Notes under the pieces: generated by a model | The model's database searches: none | Told to the model about the DNA's origin: nothing | What the model saw: the letters and a program-made list of their open reading frames with translations, nothing else | In this document: positions 31,820 through 44,854 of the stretch, one piece after another | How the letters are laid out: each line of letters opens with the position of its first letter | Position numbering within the stretch: position 1 is the first letter of the stretch | Assembly: GCA_032622095.1 (NCBI GenBank) | Contig: CP136065.1 | Coordinates: 152,461,577-152,525,576 of the forward strand | Direction of reading: 5' to 3' | DNA from: Siphonodentalium dalli | Lineage: Eukaryota > Mollusca > Scaphopoda > Gadilida > Siphonodentaliidae | DNA: 64,000 nt | Made by a program: the position numbers and the translations under genes

Positions 31820-33125
31820 TTGGCCAAAAATCCGACACAAAAATCCAAAATGGCGGCCAACATAGCCGCCGAAATGTGAAAATTTGCAATTTTTTTGACA
31901 TTTCACCACCTTTCGTTTGTCTCTGTGGGAAGATATCGGCGTCTAGAAGAGTCATTGGTGAACACACTGGGACTATAATATGCATTCTTTGTTGGATATT
32001 TTTGTCCGATATCACGTTTTCCCAAATACCGGTATAATCCGGTCAAAGCCAAATCGACGCTAATAACGCAATGTCTGTTTCGAATCAATGAATGTTATTG
32101 CTAGCATAACACAACCCATGCATATATATGTACAGGAGATACTCGAGCTATGATTCCTCTTATACCTGAATTGAAAAATATTCACCCAAATCCAAGATGG
32201 CGGCCAAAATGGCCACCAGAAATAGAAAAGTCCCCGAAAATCGCTGATTTTAACGTCAGTGAGAGTTATTGTCACGACAACTCCACATCTGCTTACTATT
32301 GTGAGTTGGGAACACTGAGTCGAAGAACTGTCCTTATATTGCATCCAAATAAAAGTCCCCCAAATCCAAAATGGCGCCCAAAATGGCGCCCAAAATGGCG
32401 GACAGATTTAGAAAAATCACCGAAAATCCCTCATATTCACACCATTGGGCATTATTTTAGAGACAACTCCACATGCTTACAGGTGGGTTGGGAATACTGT
32501 GGTAAAGGAATTACCTTACATCCCATGCAAGAAATGGTTTTCCAAATATAAAATATAAGATGGCGGCCAAAATGGCGGCCGATATTTGAAAACACGCCTA
32601 CATTCCTTTACTTTCTTACGATGGGCGTTATTGTTTTTGCGAATTATACCCACCATTACATGTTGATATTGATTATTGATATGAATATTCATTTGAGTTT
32701 GGCAATTGATACTCAAGGTCAAGATGGCAGCTAAATTGGAGTCCAGAAATTGAAAAGAAATTGATATTTTCACATACAAATTTCAACGTTTTGTCATAAT
32801 AACGATATGTATGGACGAAACTATACACAAACCATATATTAGTTCAACTTAAAATGTATCAAAACGCATAACATTGCTCGTATCCGTCTAGAAGTACGAA
32901 CACCCACAATTAATATCGCGATGTCGCTTTTCGAAATCCATTCGATACTTCGCGCCGATAATGGCCGTAACCGTAGGTGCGCCGAATAGCCATATCAGAA
33001 CAATCACCTGATAACATATTCTGACTTGCCACGTCCTTAATGATCTGGACCAGTTTCCATTTCTTTGCCTGATAAATCTAGGTCGATCACACCGACAAAG
33101 TATTCAACACTTCCTTGGAGAAGGG
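31820..33125 (+). repeat. Left arm of a 3.1-kb foldback
   Basis: The arm pairs with 33875-34966 over its whole length, at about 80% by eye. Matching blocks include TTTGACATTTCACCACCTTT, CCAAATACCGGTATAATCCG, TAACGCAATGTCTGTTTCGA, GAGAGTTATTGTCACGACAA and GGTGCGCCGAATAGCCATA. It contains at least seven copies of ATGGCGGC, ATGGCGCC or ATGGCCAC motifs. It has one extra unit of about 250 bp (32340-32595), so this arm is itself partly tandem. Confidence 0.75.
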
Positions 33126-33197
33126 TCCCTCTAATCATAACGTTTCAAACAATTAATTTTCCGGTGTCTAGCTTAAGATTTTAAATAATAGCTAAAT

Positions 33198-33536
33198 ATG
33201 GGATTTATTCGTCATCTTGAACGAGAAAGGCATATGGTCGATAAGTATACAAGCTTACAGAAGGTCATCTCTATATATGTCTTAATTGTCTTTCTCATAC
33301 CCCATGGGGATAACGACATGTACACCTGGCGAACTTTCCAGTTAAATAGTCACTTCTCAATAGATGGTTCAACTCACAACTTAGCGAACGTATTGGCATA
33401 CGTGGACAACTTCGGCAGTTTTTCGAAGGTAGCTTGCTGTAGCATTCCCTTGGACAGATGCCTATCTGCTAAGGAGATGACCATAATGTACCGACTACCC
33501 ACACTTCTTGACCATGATCCTAAGCAAACTGTGTGA
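33198..33536 (+). pseudogene. Possible polycystin-family fragment in foldback spacer
   Basis: A 112-codon open frame starts ATGGGATTTATTCG. It reads Arg-His-Leu-Glu-Arg-Glu-Arg-His-Met-Val-Asp-Lys-Tyr, then a hydrophobic helix (Ile-Ser-Ile-Tyr-Val-Leu-Ile-Val-Phe-Leu-Ile), then Pro-His-Gly-Asp-Asn-Asp-Met-Tyr-Thr-Trp-Arg-Thr-Phe-Gln-Leu-Asn. In polycystin-1/-2 family proteins, a basic juxtamembrane stretch, the helix, and a 'Gly-Asn-Arg-Asp-x-x-x-Tyr/Phe' turn follow in this order at the start of the extracellular domain. The match is by pattern only. The frame ends at TGA without the rest of that domain. It could be a captured exon or chance. Confidence 0.27.
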
Positions 33537-33874
33537 CGTCCCGCAGTCGTCTCGTCGAATAGCTCTCAGCAGAGAAGAACAATACTCGCGGTGTTAGTTT
33601 GTGGACATGCGCCATGACGGTGGGAATGAAATGGGCCATGGTATACACCCCTATACCAGGTGCATGTTTCAGATATAGAATGTCATGCGTGCTGGTATTT
33701 TTGGTGTGGTAAGATTGTATTTCCACATCCGTTTCAAGGCCCGTTCTGAATCAACTTAACCAGACGTATAATTTTGTCTGGATAATACTATCCTAGCCTC
33801 ACCAGAACAGTCGGATAGGCTAAAGGGGTGATGTCTTTATGGAATGAAGGTATGCATTGTTGTTATACTCTCTC

Positions 33875-34966
33875 AGGTTAGTGTCAGTATGTGGGCGGTA
33901 CCAAGAAGTGAAGAAAACTGTGTTGGTGTGAGCGAGATAGATTAATGGGACGAAGAGACGGATGCTGCTCCAGATAATGCTGAATGTGGCAAATCAGAAT
34001 AAGCTCAGGTACTGTTGTTTTGATTCTTGGAAGTCATAATATGACTATTCGGCGCACCCATATACGGTTACGGCCATTATGTGCGCTTAGTAGAGAATGG
34101 ATTTCGAAATGCCACATCGCGATGATTGTGGTTTTTCATTCTTCCAGAAGGCGACGACCTATGTTGGAAATAATAGACGGCTTATGTACCGTTTCGTCCA
34201 ATCCATATTGATATTATGACAAAAAGTTGAAATTAGTATGTGACAATTTCGACTTCTTTTCAATTTCTGGCCGCCAGTTTGGCAGCCATCTTGACTGTGA
34301 GAGTTGGCCAAACTCAAATGAATACTTCATATCAATGTTCCATGTGAACATGTAATTGTGGGTAGAATTCGCGTAACAATAACGCCCATACTAAGAAAGT
34401 GAAGGGATGTGATATAAGTGATATAAGTACAGTTCTTCGCCTCAGTGTTCCCAACTCACAATAGTAAGCAGGTGTGGAGTTGTCGTGACAATAACTCTCA
34501 CTGATGTTAAAATCAGCGATTTTCGGCAATTTTTCTATTTCTGGTGGCCATTTTGACCGCCATCTTGGAATTGGGTGAATATTTCTCAACTCAGGTATAA
34601 GAGGAATCCTAATTCGAGTATCTCCTGCACATATATACGCATGGGTTGTGTTATTATAGCAATAACATTCATTGATTCGAAACAGACATTGCGTTATTAC
34701 CGTCGATTTGGCTTTGAACGGATTATACCGGTATTTGGGAAAACCTGATATCGGACAAAATATCCAACAAGGAATGTATATTATGGTCTCCGTGTGTTCG
34801 CCAATGACTCTTCTAGACGATAAATGTATAAAATCGCGTCAAGGTGCCAATTTTTTTCCCACAGAGACAAACGAAAGGTGGTGAAATGTCAAAAAAATAG
34901 CAGATTTTCACATTTCGGCGGCCATCTTGGCCGCCATATTGGAGTTTTGTGTCAGATTTTTGGTTA
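33875..34966 (-). repeat. Right arm of the foldback
   Basis: Reverse-complement partner of 31820-33125. It lacks the extra 250-bp unit. It contains GGCCATTTTGACCGCCATCT, GGCGGCCATCTTGGCCGCCA and other CCGCCAT motifs in the mirrored orientation. About 750 bp separates the arms. Confidence 0.75.
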
Positions 34967-36254
34967 ATTTTTAAGGGTTGTATATTAACATAACGAATCG
35001 AACGGAAATCAAGACCGCATGTGACATGATCTTTACTATAATGGCGACCAAAGAGACCTGGTGCATGTACAAAAATGACCGCCATGATGGACGCCATCTT
35101 GTCTGGAGTCTCTGCGGCCACTTTTTGTTCTTGTTAACAACCGAAAAAATTTAGAGGAAACATTAAGAAAGAAAATTAGTGGGGTGAAGTTGAGTTATAA
35201 ATACATTATTTTACAGGTGGCTTTCTAACTCATTACTCCATAGGTGGCATTATACATATCTTAGGTAATTGTTCATTAGTTTAGGGCAGAAGTAATTCAT
35301 CCTCGGGTAGGTCCTTTGCACTTTCAATATTATCCTGTGAACATTATTACATGGCTATCATGGACTAGTTAATTGCCTTCTGGAATATCAACCCATTCGA
35401 TCACAATTCCAAGAGTATACTTACATTTTATCACATGTTGTCAGTAGTACATGTACCTCTGGTACCAATTGAGTACCTAATATTACTTTAAATCCTTAAT
35501 ATTTTTACTACCTACATTCTTTCAGCGTATTTGTTTTATTACCAGTAAATAAGTAAAGTATTACTCGGTTCGTTGTTTCCCATCATTTTGGTTCATAATT
35601 CAATTCTTCCAATTCAAAATGATCCGCGTGTACTAAGATTTTACCATTAACCCTGTCAAATCGGTTTGGCAGCATCGTGATTTGGGGACGGAAGTCCCTA
35701 CATTATCTGAAGGATGCAGTACATTTAAATTATCATTACATCCTTACTCGGTGTTGGTGCACGAGGCTGCTTACATGTAGCTGCCTTTTTTTCTCGTCGC
35801 ATTTGGAACATTTCTCGTTCCAGTGTTGCGATAATCATAACTACCTTCGTCCATGGTTTGCGCTCTCCCTGCCATCATATTATAACAAGAAAACCATAGT
35901 CAGAAATGGTAATGCGCTCAAGATCATATATTATATTCCCATGATTGTAATTATTGAATAAATCATATATTGGTTTCACGAATGACCAACTCATAGAATT
36001 AATCGCCTTGCAATTCTTGGCATCCGAATAATAATTGAAAATGTAATTCCCAACTACAACTTTTACCGGACTCGGCCTCCGGGTCGCAGTTCGACTTTTA
36101 ATACATATAAAAATACCTATTTTATAAATAAAACGCTCATGCGCCTACTGTATAGGTGACACTCCACAGTTTCGAATGATCTGTAGGGGTGATTTTATAG
36201 ATATAAAGTTCTAGTGGTTTCTGGCACCATTCATGTGGTATGTATGTTAAGACA
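34967..36254. other. Unassigned spacer before the tandem array
   Basis: It has one more CGCCATCTTG motif at 35092. A short block (AAGAAAACCATAGTCAGAAA, at 35887) is also found at 25837 in the same orientation. A plus-strand frame at 35677-35961 overlaps that repeat and has no domain. Otherwise nothing is assigned. Confidence 0.4.
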
Positions 36255-38870
36255 AGGTGGGGTATGAATTTGTGTAAATTAGAAGGTGTTCTAGACTGAT
36301 GAAAAAATTAAGTGCAAGTGACCTTGACCCCCACCCATAGAGAGCAGCAGCGTTTTCTGCGAAACAGTGGCTCTAGATGCTGGGTCAATTTTTTAGCACC
36401 CAAAATTTGTCATCTGCATTAAAAATTGATTTTCTGGAATTGTAAACGGCGAAAGTTTGAAATATTTTCACATTGATGTTGGAAGCCAGAGGCCTTTAAA
36501 CAAACATAGGTGAGAATGCTTGAAAAAATCTGGTATTCGTGCCCCTTGGGTATGAAAATGCAATATTTTGGTCATTTTTTGAATAAAAATCACATTTTCA
36601 ATAAAAAGATCAAGGGCCATAACTCTTGATAACTTATATATTATGGAAATTATGTATCAAATTCTGAATGCCTATTCTGTACTAATTTCAGGCATATATA
36701 TATTGTCTATATGGTTTGGGATCATAATCCAGATAAATTTCAATGAATCTATGGGCCCCCTATTTTTGGGCCCATTCCTGTTGAAACTGTGGAGTGTCAC
36801 CATACCAAGAAACAGCGAACCATTATTTACTTCTGTTCCGTTGGAGAGTGTTGAACCATGCGAATTACGTCCCTTTTGAAACCTTTCGCAAAACAATGCG
36901 TTAACTGGCACGGTGTGGCTATTCTATGTGCGATTGTCCGCCTATCATGGTGGATATGTCGACGATAGCAATCGGCGAATCTCTAATTTATTACACATTA
37001 TACATGTAGACAGTTAAATCACTGTCATCGCCGGCATAGTCATTTACGTCTTACAGGGCTTAAAATCTGATGAGTATCAGAATCATGATTCTCAATTTTA
37101 TGCTAAAAAAAGCAGCTGATTCGCTGTAGAAATGGTACATTTTGATTCTGGAAAAACGTTATGGGATTTTAGGCCTGTTTTCTGAGCTAGCCACTTGCAC
37201 GTTCAATTGCTGTCATACGTTCGCGCGCCACTTGTTTTTGAGATGGCTATTCTTTTTGCGATTGTCTTCCTATCATGGTTGGCTCGTCGGCGATAGAAAT
37301 TTGCTGCGATTTTCTAAATTATTCCACCATGCATACGTTTAAACCGACGTTATCATAGGCATAGCCATTTACATTTTATGAGCTAACCGCTCGCATGTAC
37401 GAATGCTATCGCTCTTATCGCGACTCTCGTTTGAGATGGCTATTCTATTTGCGATTGGCTTCCTATCATGGTTGGCACATAGGCGTTAGCATTTGGCTAT
37501 TTTCATATTTTATGACGCCTTACAGACGTTTAAACAAAGGATATCATAGGCATAGCCATCTACATTTTATGAGATAACCAATCGCACGTTAAATTGCTGT
37601 CGCTCTTATAGCGCCTCTCGTTTTGAGATGGATATTCTTTTCGCGATTGCTTTCCTATCTTGGTTGACACGTCGGCGATAGCAATTATGCGACTTTCTAA
37701 TTCATTGGACCCTACAGACGTTTAAACGGACGGTAATGATCGGTATAGCCATTTACAGTTTCCATGGCTTAAATCAGAATCTTTATTCTCAATTTGTTTC
37801 TCGGGAAAACATAACAAAATGAAAATAAAATGATATATTTTGATTCTCAAACCTGTAGGTGATTTTGGGCCTAATTTATGAGCTAGCCACTCATATGTTC
37901 AATTGCTGTCGCTCTTATCGCGCCTCTCGACTTTGGGGAATGTTTATCCCTACGTGCAGGCCTTTAAGGGCCATGTTAGTATGTGTCATCTCTTGTCGTG
38001 TATGCAGAGATCCTCTTCCATGTTGTTGTTTTCAACCGAAACTCGACCTTTGTACCGCTTGGTACTACATCTTCCAACGGAATATAAGTAAAACCTTTAT
38101 ATTCTCTCACTTACCTTTGCCAGTGAGCTTACCATGCTAAACAATGAGTCCCCAGACTTGGCTTGTAGCCTGGGTAATACATAAACATGTAGATACATTG
38201 TTACTTTATCTCTCGTACCATTAAAAACCACCGTGACTGCATTTGTAGAATGACTGTCAGTGTGTTGTGATTTGTGGATGTGTGGCTTGTATATTTATAT
38301 GCCGATACATATACAAACTTTACCACAGTAAAACTAGAGGCTTAACTGGCCACTCCACTAATGATATTGTACATGTCCTCCCGATAGGAATTACGCCTCT
38401 CTGGTCCCTGATAGATATTCAGCTTACCATACCCCACACGTTAACCGCTCACTTTATACTCTCATCGTCCCATTACGAGTACGACATATAGCAATTTGAT
38501 TATAAAAGTATCGTTTCATTAGCTTACTTATATTATTCAGATTTCAGACCAGTGTGCTATGACAATATATATTTACATTTGTCTTCAAGACCATAAAAGC
38601 ATAGCTGAACATAATTAGAACATAGTTCATACTATCACCCGGGTTGAAATACATGTAATATTCCGACCAGTCTGTCGTAAATGATTGCATTATCCTGTTA
38701 CAAGAGTGGGTGGTGGTTGATAATTATTGAGACCAGACTGTCACATACACTGAGGCTGAAAAGTATTACGCAACGTTATACTATCTAGAACATAGTTTAT
38801 ATTATTGCTGGGGCTGAAACGTCTCCAGACCAGTCCAATGTAAATAATAACATTTGTCTTATTGATTACA
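36255..38870 (+). repeat. Array unit 1 (2616 bp)
   Basis: The outermost copy, slightly more diverged at its left edge (GACAAGGTGGGGTATG, GTGTTCTAGACTG). It contains four internal subrepeats between about 36900 and 37750. Confidence 0.8.
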
Positions 38871-41800
38871 AGGTGGGATATGAATTTGTGTAATTTTAGA
38901 AGGTGTCTAGACTGATGAAAAAATTAGTGCAAGTGACCTTGACCCCCATACATAGAGAGCAGTAGCGTTTTCTGCGAAACAGTGGCTCTAGATACTGGGT
39001 CAATTTTTTATAACCCAAAATTTGTCATCTGCATTAAAAATTGATTTTCTGGAATTGTAAACGGCGAAAAGTTGAAATTTTTTCACATTGATGTTGGAAG
39101 CCAGAGGCCTTTAAACAAACATAGGTGACCATGCTTGAAAAGATATGGTATTCGTGTCCCTTGGGTATGAAAATGCAATATTTTGGTCATTTTTTGAATA
39201 AAAATCACATTTCCAATAAAAAGATCAAGGGCCATAACTCTTGATAGTCTATATATTATGGAAATTATTTATCAAATTCTGAATGCCTATTCTGTACTAA
39301 TTTCAGGCATATATATATTGTCTATATGGTTTGGGATCATAATCCAGATAGATTTCAATGAATCTATGGGCCCCCTATGTTTGGGCCCATTCCTGTTGAA
39401 ACTGTGGAGTGTCACCACACCAAGAAACAGCGAACCATTATTTACTTCTGTTCCGTTGGAGAGTGTTGAACCATGCGAATTACGTCCCTTTTGGAACCTT
39501 TCGCAAAACAATGCGTTAACTGGCACGGTGTGGCTATTCTATGTGCGATTGTCCGCCTATCATTGTGGATATGTCGACGATAGCAATTGGCGAATCTCTA
39601 ATTTATTACACATTATACATGTAGATGGTTAAATCACTGTCATCACTGGCATAGTCATTTACGTTTTACAGGGCTTAAAAATCTGATGAGTATCATAATC
39701 ATGATTCTCAATATTATTCTAAAAAAAGCAGCTGATTCGCTGTAGAAATGGTACATTTTGATTCTGGAAAAACGTTATGGGATTTTAGGCCTGTTTTCTG
39801 AGCTAGCCACTTGCACGTTCAATTGCTGTCAGACGTTCGCGCGCCACTTGTTTTTGAGATGGCTATTATTTTTGCGATTGTCTTCCTATCATGGTTGGCT
39901 CGTCGGCGATAGAAATTTGCTGCGATTTTCTAAATTATTCCACCATGCATACGTTTAAACCGACGTTATCATAGACATAGCCATATACATTTTATGAGCT
40001 AACCGCTCGCATGTACGAATGCTATCGCTCTTATCGCGACTCTCGTTTGAGATGGCTATTCTTTTTGCGATTGGCTTCCTATCATGGTTGGCACATAGGC
40101 GTTAGCATTTGGCGATTTTCATATTTATTACGCCTTATAGACGTTTAAACACAGGTTATCATAGGCATAGCCATTTACATTTTATGAGATAACCAATCGC
40201 ACGTTAAATTGCTGTCGCTCTTATCGCGCCTCTCGTTTTGAGATGGATATTCTTTTCGCGATTGCCTTCCTATCTTGGTTGACACGTCGGCGATAGCAAT
40301 TATGCGACTTTCTAATTCAATGGACCCTACAGACGTTTAAACGGACGGTAATGATCGGTATAGCCATTTACAGTTTCCATGGCTTAAATCAGAATCTTTA
40401 TTCTCAATTTGTTTCTCGGGAAAACATAAAAAAATGAAAATAAAATGATATATTTTGATTCTCAAACCTGTAGGTGATTTTGGGCCTAATTTATGAGCTA
40501 GCCACTCATATGTTCAATTTCTGTCGCTCTTATCGCGCCTCTCAACTTTGGGGAATGTTTATCCCTACGTGCAGGCCTTTAAGGGCCATGTTAGTATGTG
40601 TCATCTCTTGTCGTGTATGCAGAGATCCTCTTCCATGTTGTTGTTTTCAACCGAAACTCGATCTTTGTACCGCTTGGTACTACATTTTCCAACGGAATAT
40701 AAGTAAAACCTTTATATTCTCTCACTTACCTTTGCCAGTGAGCTTACCATATAAGTAAAACCTTTATATTCTCTCACTTACCTTTGCCAGTGAGCTTACC
40801 ATGCTAAACAGTGAGTCCCCAGACTTGGCTTGTAGCCTGGGTAATACATAAACATGTAGATACATTGTTACTTTATCTCTCGTAGCATTTGGCTATTTTC
40901 ATATTTATTACGCCTTACAGACGTTTAAACCAAGGTTATCATAGGCATAGCCATTTACATTTTATGAGATAACCAATCGCACGTTAAATTGCTGTCGCTC
41001 TTATAGCGCCTCTCGTTTTGAGATGGATATTCTTTTCGCGATTGCTTTCCTATCTTGGTTGACACGTCGGCGATAGCAATTATGCGACTTTCTAATTCAA
41101 TGGACCCTACAGACGTTTAAACAAACGTAATGATCGGTATAGCCATTTACAGTTTCCATGGCTTAAATCAGAATCTTTATTCTCAATTTGTTTCTCGGGA
41201 AAACATAAAAAAATGAAAATAAAATGATATATTTTGATTCTCAAACCTGTAGGTGATTTTGGGCCTAATTTATGAGCTAGCCACTCATATGTTCAATTGC
41301 TGTCGCTCTTATCGCGCCTCTCAACATTGGGGAATGTTTATCCCTACGTGCAGGCCTTTAAGGGCCATGTTAGTATGTGTCATCTCTTGTCGTGTATGCA
41401 GAGATCCTCTTCCATGTTGTTGTTTTCAACCGAAACTCGATCTTTGTACCGCTTGGTACTACATTTTCCAACGGAATATAAGTAAAACCTTTATATTCTC
41501 TCACTTACCTTTGCCAGTGAGCTTACCATGCTAAACAGTGAGTCCCCAGACTTGGCTTGTAGCCTGGGTAATACATAAACATGTAGATACATTGTTACTT
41601 TATCTCTCGTACCATTAAAAACCACCGTGACTGCATTTGTAGAATGACTGTCAGTGTGTTGTGATTTGTGGATGTGTGGCTTGTATATTTATATGCCGAT
41701 ACATATACAAACTTTACCACAGTAAAACTAGAGGCTTAACTGGCCACTCCACTAATGATATTGTACATGTCCTCCCGATAGGAATTACGCCTCTCTGGTC

Positions 41801-42264
41801 CCTGATAGATATTCAGCTTACCATACCCCACACGTTAACCGCTCACTTTATACTCTCATCGTCCCATTACGAGTACGACATATAGCAATTTGATTATAAA
41901 AGTATCGTTTCATTCGCTTACTTATATTATTCAGATTTCAGACCAGTGTGCTATGAGAATATATATTTACATTTGTCTTCAAGACCATAAAAGCATAGCT
42001 GAACATAATTAGAACATAGTTCATACTATCACCCGGGTTGAAATACATGTAATATTCCGACCAGTCTGTCGTAAATGATTGCATTATCCTGTTACAAGAG
42101 TGGGTGGTGGTTGATAATTATTGAGACCAGACTGTCGCATACACTGAGGCTGAAAAGTATTACGCAACGTTATACTATCTAGAACATAGTTTATATTATT
42201 GCTGGGGCTGAAACGTCTCCAGACCAGTCCTATGTAAATAATAACATTTGTCTTATTGATTACA
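38871..42264 (+). repeat. Array unit 2 (3394 bp, with internal gain)
   Basis: Same order as unit 1, but 779 bp longer. A 51-bp block (ATAAGTAAAACCTTTATATT and on) is doubled at 40699-40749 and 40750-40800. A 728-bp block then restarts at about 40885, where ATCTCTCGTA jumps back to GCATTTGGCTATTTTCATAT. Confidence 0.8.
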
Positions 42265-44854
42265 ACGTGGGATATGAATTTGTGTAATTTTAGAAGGTGT
42301 CTAGACTGATGAAAAAATTAGTGCAAGTGACCTTGACCCCCATCCATAGAGAGCAGTAGCGTTTTCTGCGAAACAGTGGCTCTAGATACGAGGTCAATTT
42401 TTTATAACCCAAAATTTGTCATCTGCATTAAAAATTGATTTTCTGGAATTGTAAACGGCGAAAAGTTGAAATTTTTTCACATTGATGTTGGAAGCCAGAG
42501 GCCTTTAAACAAACATAGGTGACCATGCTTGAAAAAATATGGTATTCGTGCCCCTTGGGTATGAAAATGCAATATTTTGGTCATTTTTTGAATAAAAATC
42601 ACATTTTCAATAAAAAGATCAAGGGCCATAACTCTTGATAGCCTATATATTATGGAAATTATTTATCAAATTCTGAATGCCTATTCTGTACTAATTTCAG
42701 GCATATATATATTGTCTATATGGTTTGGGATCATAATCCAGATATATTTCAATGAATCTATGGGCCCATTCCTGTTGAAACTGTGGAGTGTCACCATACC
42801 AAGAAACAGCGAACCATTATTTACTTCTGTTCCGTTGGAGAGTGTTGAACCATGCGAATTACGTCCCTTTTGGAACCTTTCGCAAAACAATGCGTTAACT
42901 GGCACGGTGTGGCTATTCTATGTGCGATTGTCGCCTATCATGGTGGATATGTCGACGATAGCAATTGGCGAATCTCTAATTTATTACACATTATACATGT
43001 AGATGGTTAAATCACTGGCATAGTCATTTACGTTTTACAGGGCTTAAAAATCTGATGAGTATCAGAATCATGATTCTCAATATTATTCTAAAAAAAGCAG
43101 CTGATTCGCTGTAGAAATGGTACATTTTAATTCTGGAAAAACGTTATGGGATTTTAGGCCTGTTTTCTGAGCTAGCCACTTGCACGTTCAATTGCTGTCA
43201 GACGTTCGCGCGCCACTTGTTTTTGAGATGGCTATTATTTTTGCGATTGTCTTCCTATCATGGTTGGCTCGTCGGCGATAGAAATTTGCTGCGATTTTCT
43301 AAATTATTCCACCATGCATACGTTTAAACCGACGTTATCATAGGCATAGCCATATACATTTTATGAGCTAACCGCTCGCATGTACGAATGCTATCGCTCT
43401 TATCGCGACTCTCGTTTGAGATGGCTATTCTTTTTGCGATTGGCTTCCTATCATGGTTGGCACATAGGCGTTAGCATTTGGCGATTTTCATATTTATTAC
43501 GCCTTATAGACGTTTAAACACAGGTTATCATAGGCATAGCCATTTACATTTTATGAGATAACCAATCGCACGTTAAATTGCTGTCGCTCTTATAGCGCCT
43601 CTCGTTTTGAGATGGATATTCTTTTCGCGATTGCTTTCCTATCTTGGTTGACACGTCGGCGATAGCAATTATGCGACTTTCTAATTCATTGGACCCTACA
43701 GACGTTTAAACGGACGGTAATGATCGGTATAGCCATTTACAGTTGCCATGGCTTAAATCAGAATCTTTATTCTCAATTTGTTTCTCGGGAAAACATAAAA
43801 AAATGAAAATAAAATGATATATTTTGATTCTCAAACCTGTAGGTGATTTTGGGCCTAATTTATGAGCTAGCCACTCATATGTTCAATTGCTGTCGCTCTT
43901 ATCGCGCCTCTCAACTTTGGGGAATGTTTATCCCTACGTGCAGGCCTTTAAGGGCCATGTTAGTATGTGTCATCTCTTGTCGTGTATGCAGAGATCCTCT
44001 TCCATGTTGTTGTTTTCAACCGAAACTCGACCTTTGTACCGCTTGGTACTACATCTTCCAACGGAATATAAGTAAAACCTTTATATTCTCTCACTTACCT
44101 TTGCCAGTGAGCTTACCATGCTAAACAATGAGTCCCCAGACTTGGCTTGTAGCCTGGGTAATACATAAACATGTAGATACATTGTTACTTTATCTCTCGT
44201 ACCATTAAAAACCACCGTGACTGCATTTGTAGAATGACTGTCAGTGTGTTGTGATTTGTGGATGTGTGGCTTGTATATTTATATGCCGATACATATACAA
44301 ACTTTACCACAGTAAAACTAGAGGCTTAACTGGCCACTCCACTAATGATATTGTACATGTCCTCCCGATAGGAATTACGCCTCTCTGGTCCCTGATAGAT
44401 ATTCAGCTTACCATACCCCACACGTTAACCGCTCACTTTATACTCTCATCGTCTCAATACGAGTACGACATATAGCAATTTGATTATAAAAGTATCGTTT
44501 CATTCGCTTACTTATATTATTCAGATTTCAGACCAGTGTGCTATGACAATATATATTTACATTTGTCTTCAAGACCATAAAAGCATAGCTGAACATAATT
44601 AGAACATAGTTCATACTATCACCCGGGTTGAAATACATGTAATATTCCGACCAGTCTGTCGTAAATGATTGCATTATCCTGTTACAAGAGTGGGTGGTGG
44701 TTGATTATTATTGAGACCAGACTGTCACATACACTGAGGCTGAAAAGTATTACGCAACGTTATACTATCTAGAACATAGTTTATATTATTGCTGGGGCTG
44801 AAACGTCTCCAGACCAGTCCAATGTAAATAATAACATTTGTCTTATTGATTACA
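42265..44854 (+). repeat. Array unit 3 (2590 bp)
   Basis: Carries a 15-bp loss in the GGGCCCCCTATNTTTGGGCCC region (near 42762) and a further loss near 43015 (CACTGTCATCACTGG shortened). These variants distinguish it from the other units. Confidence 0.8.
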
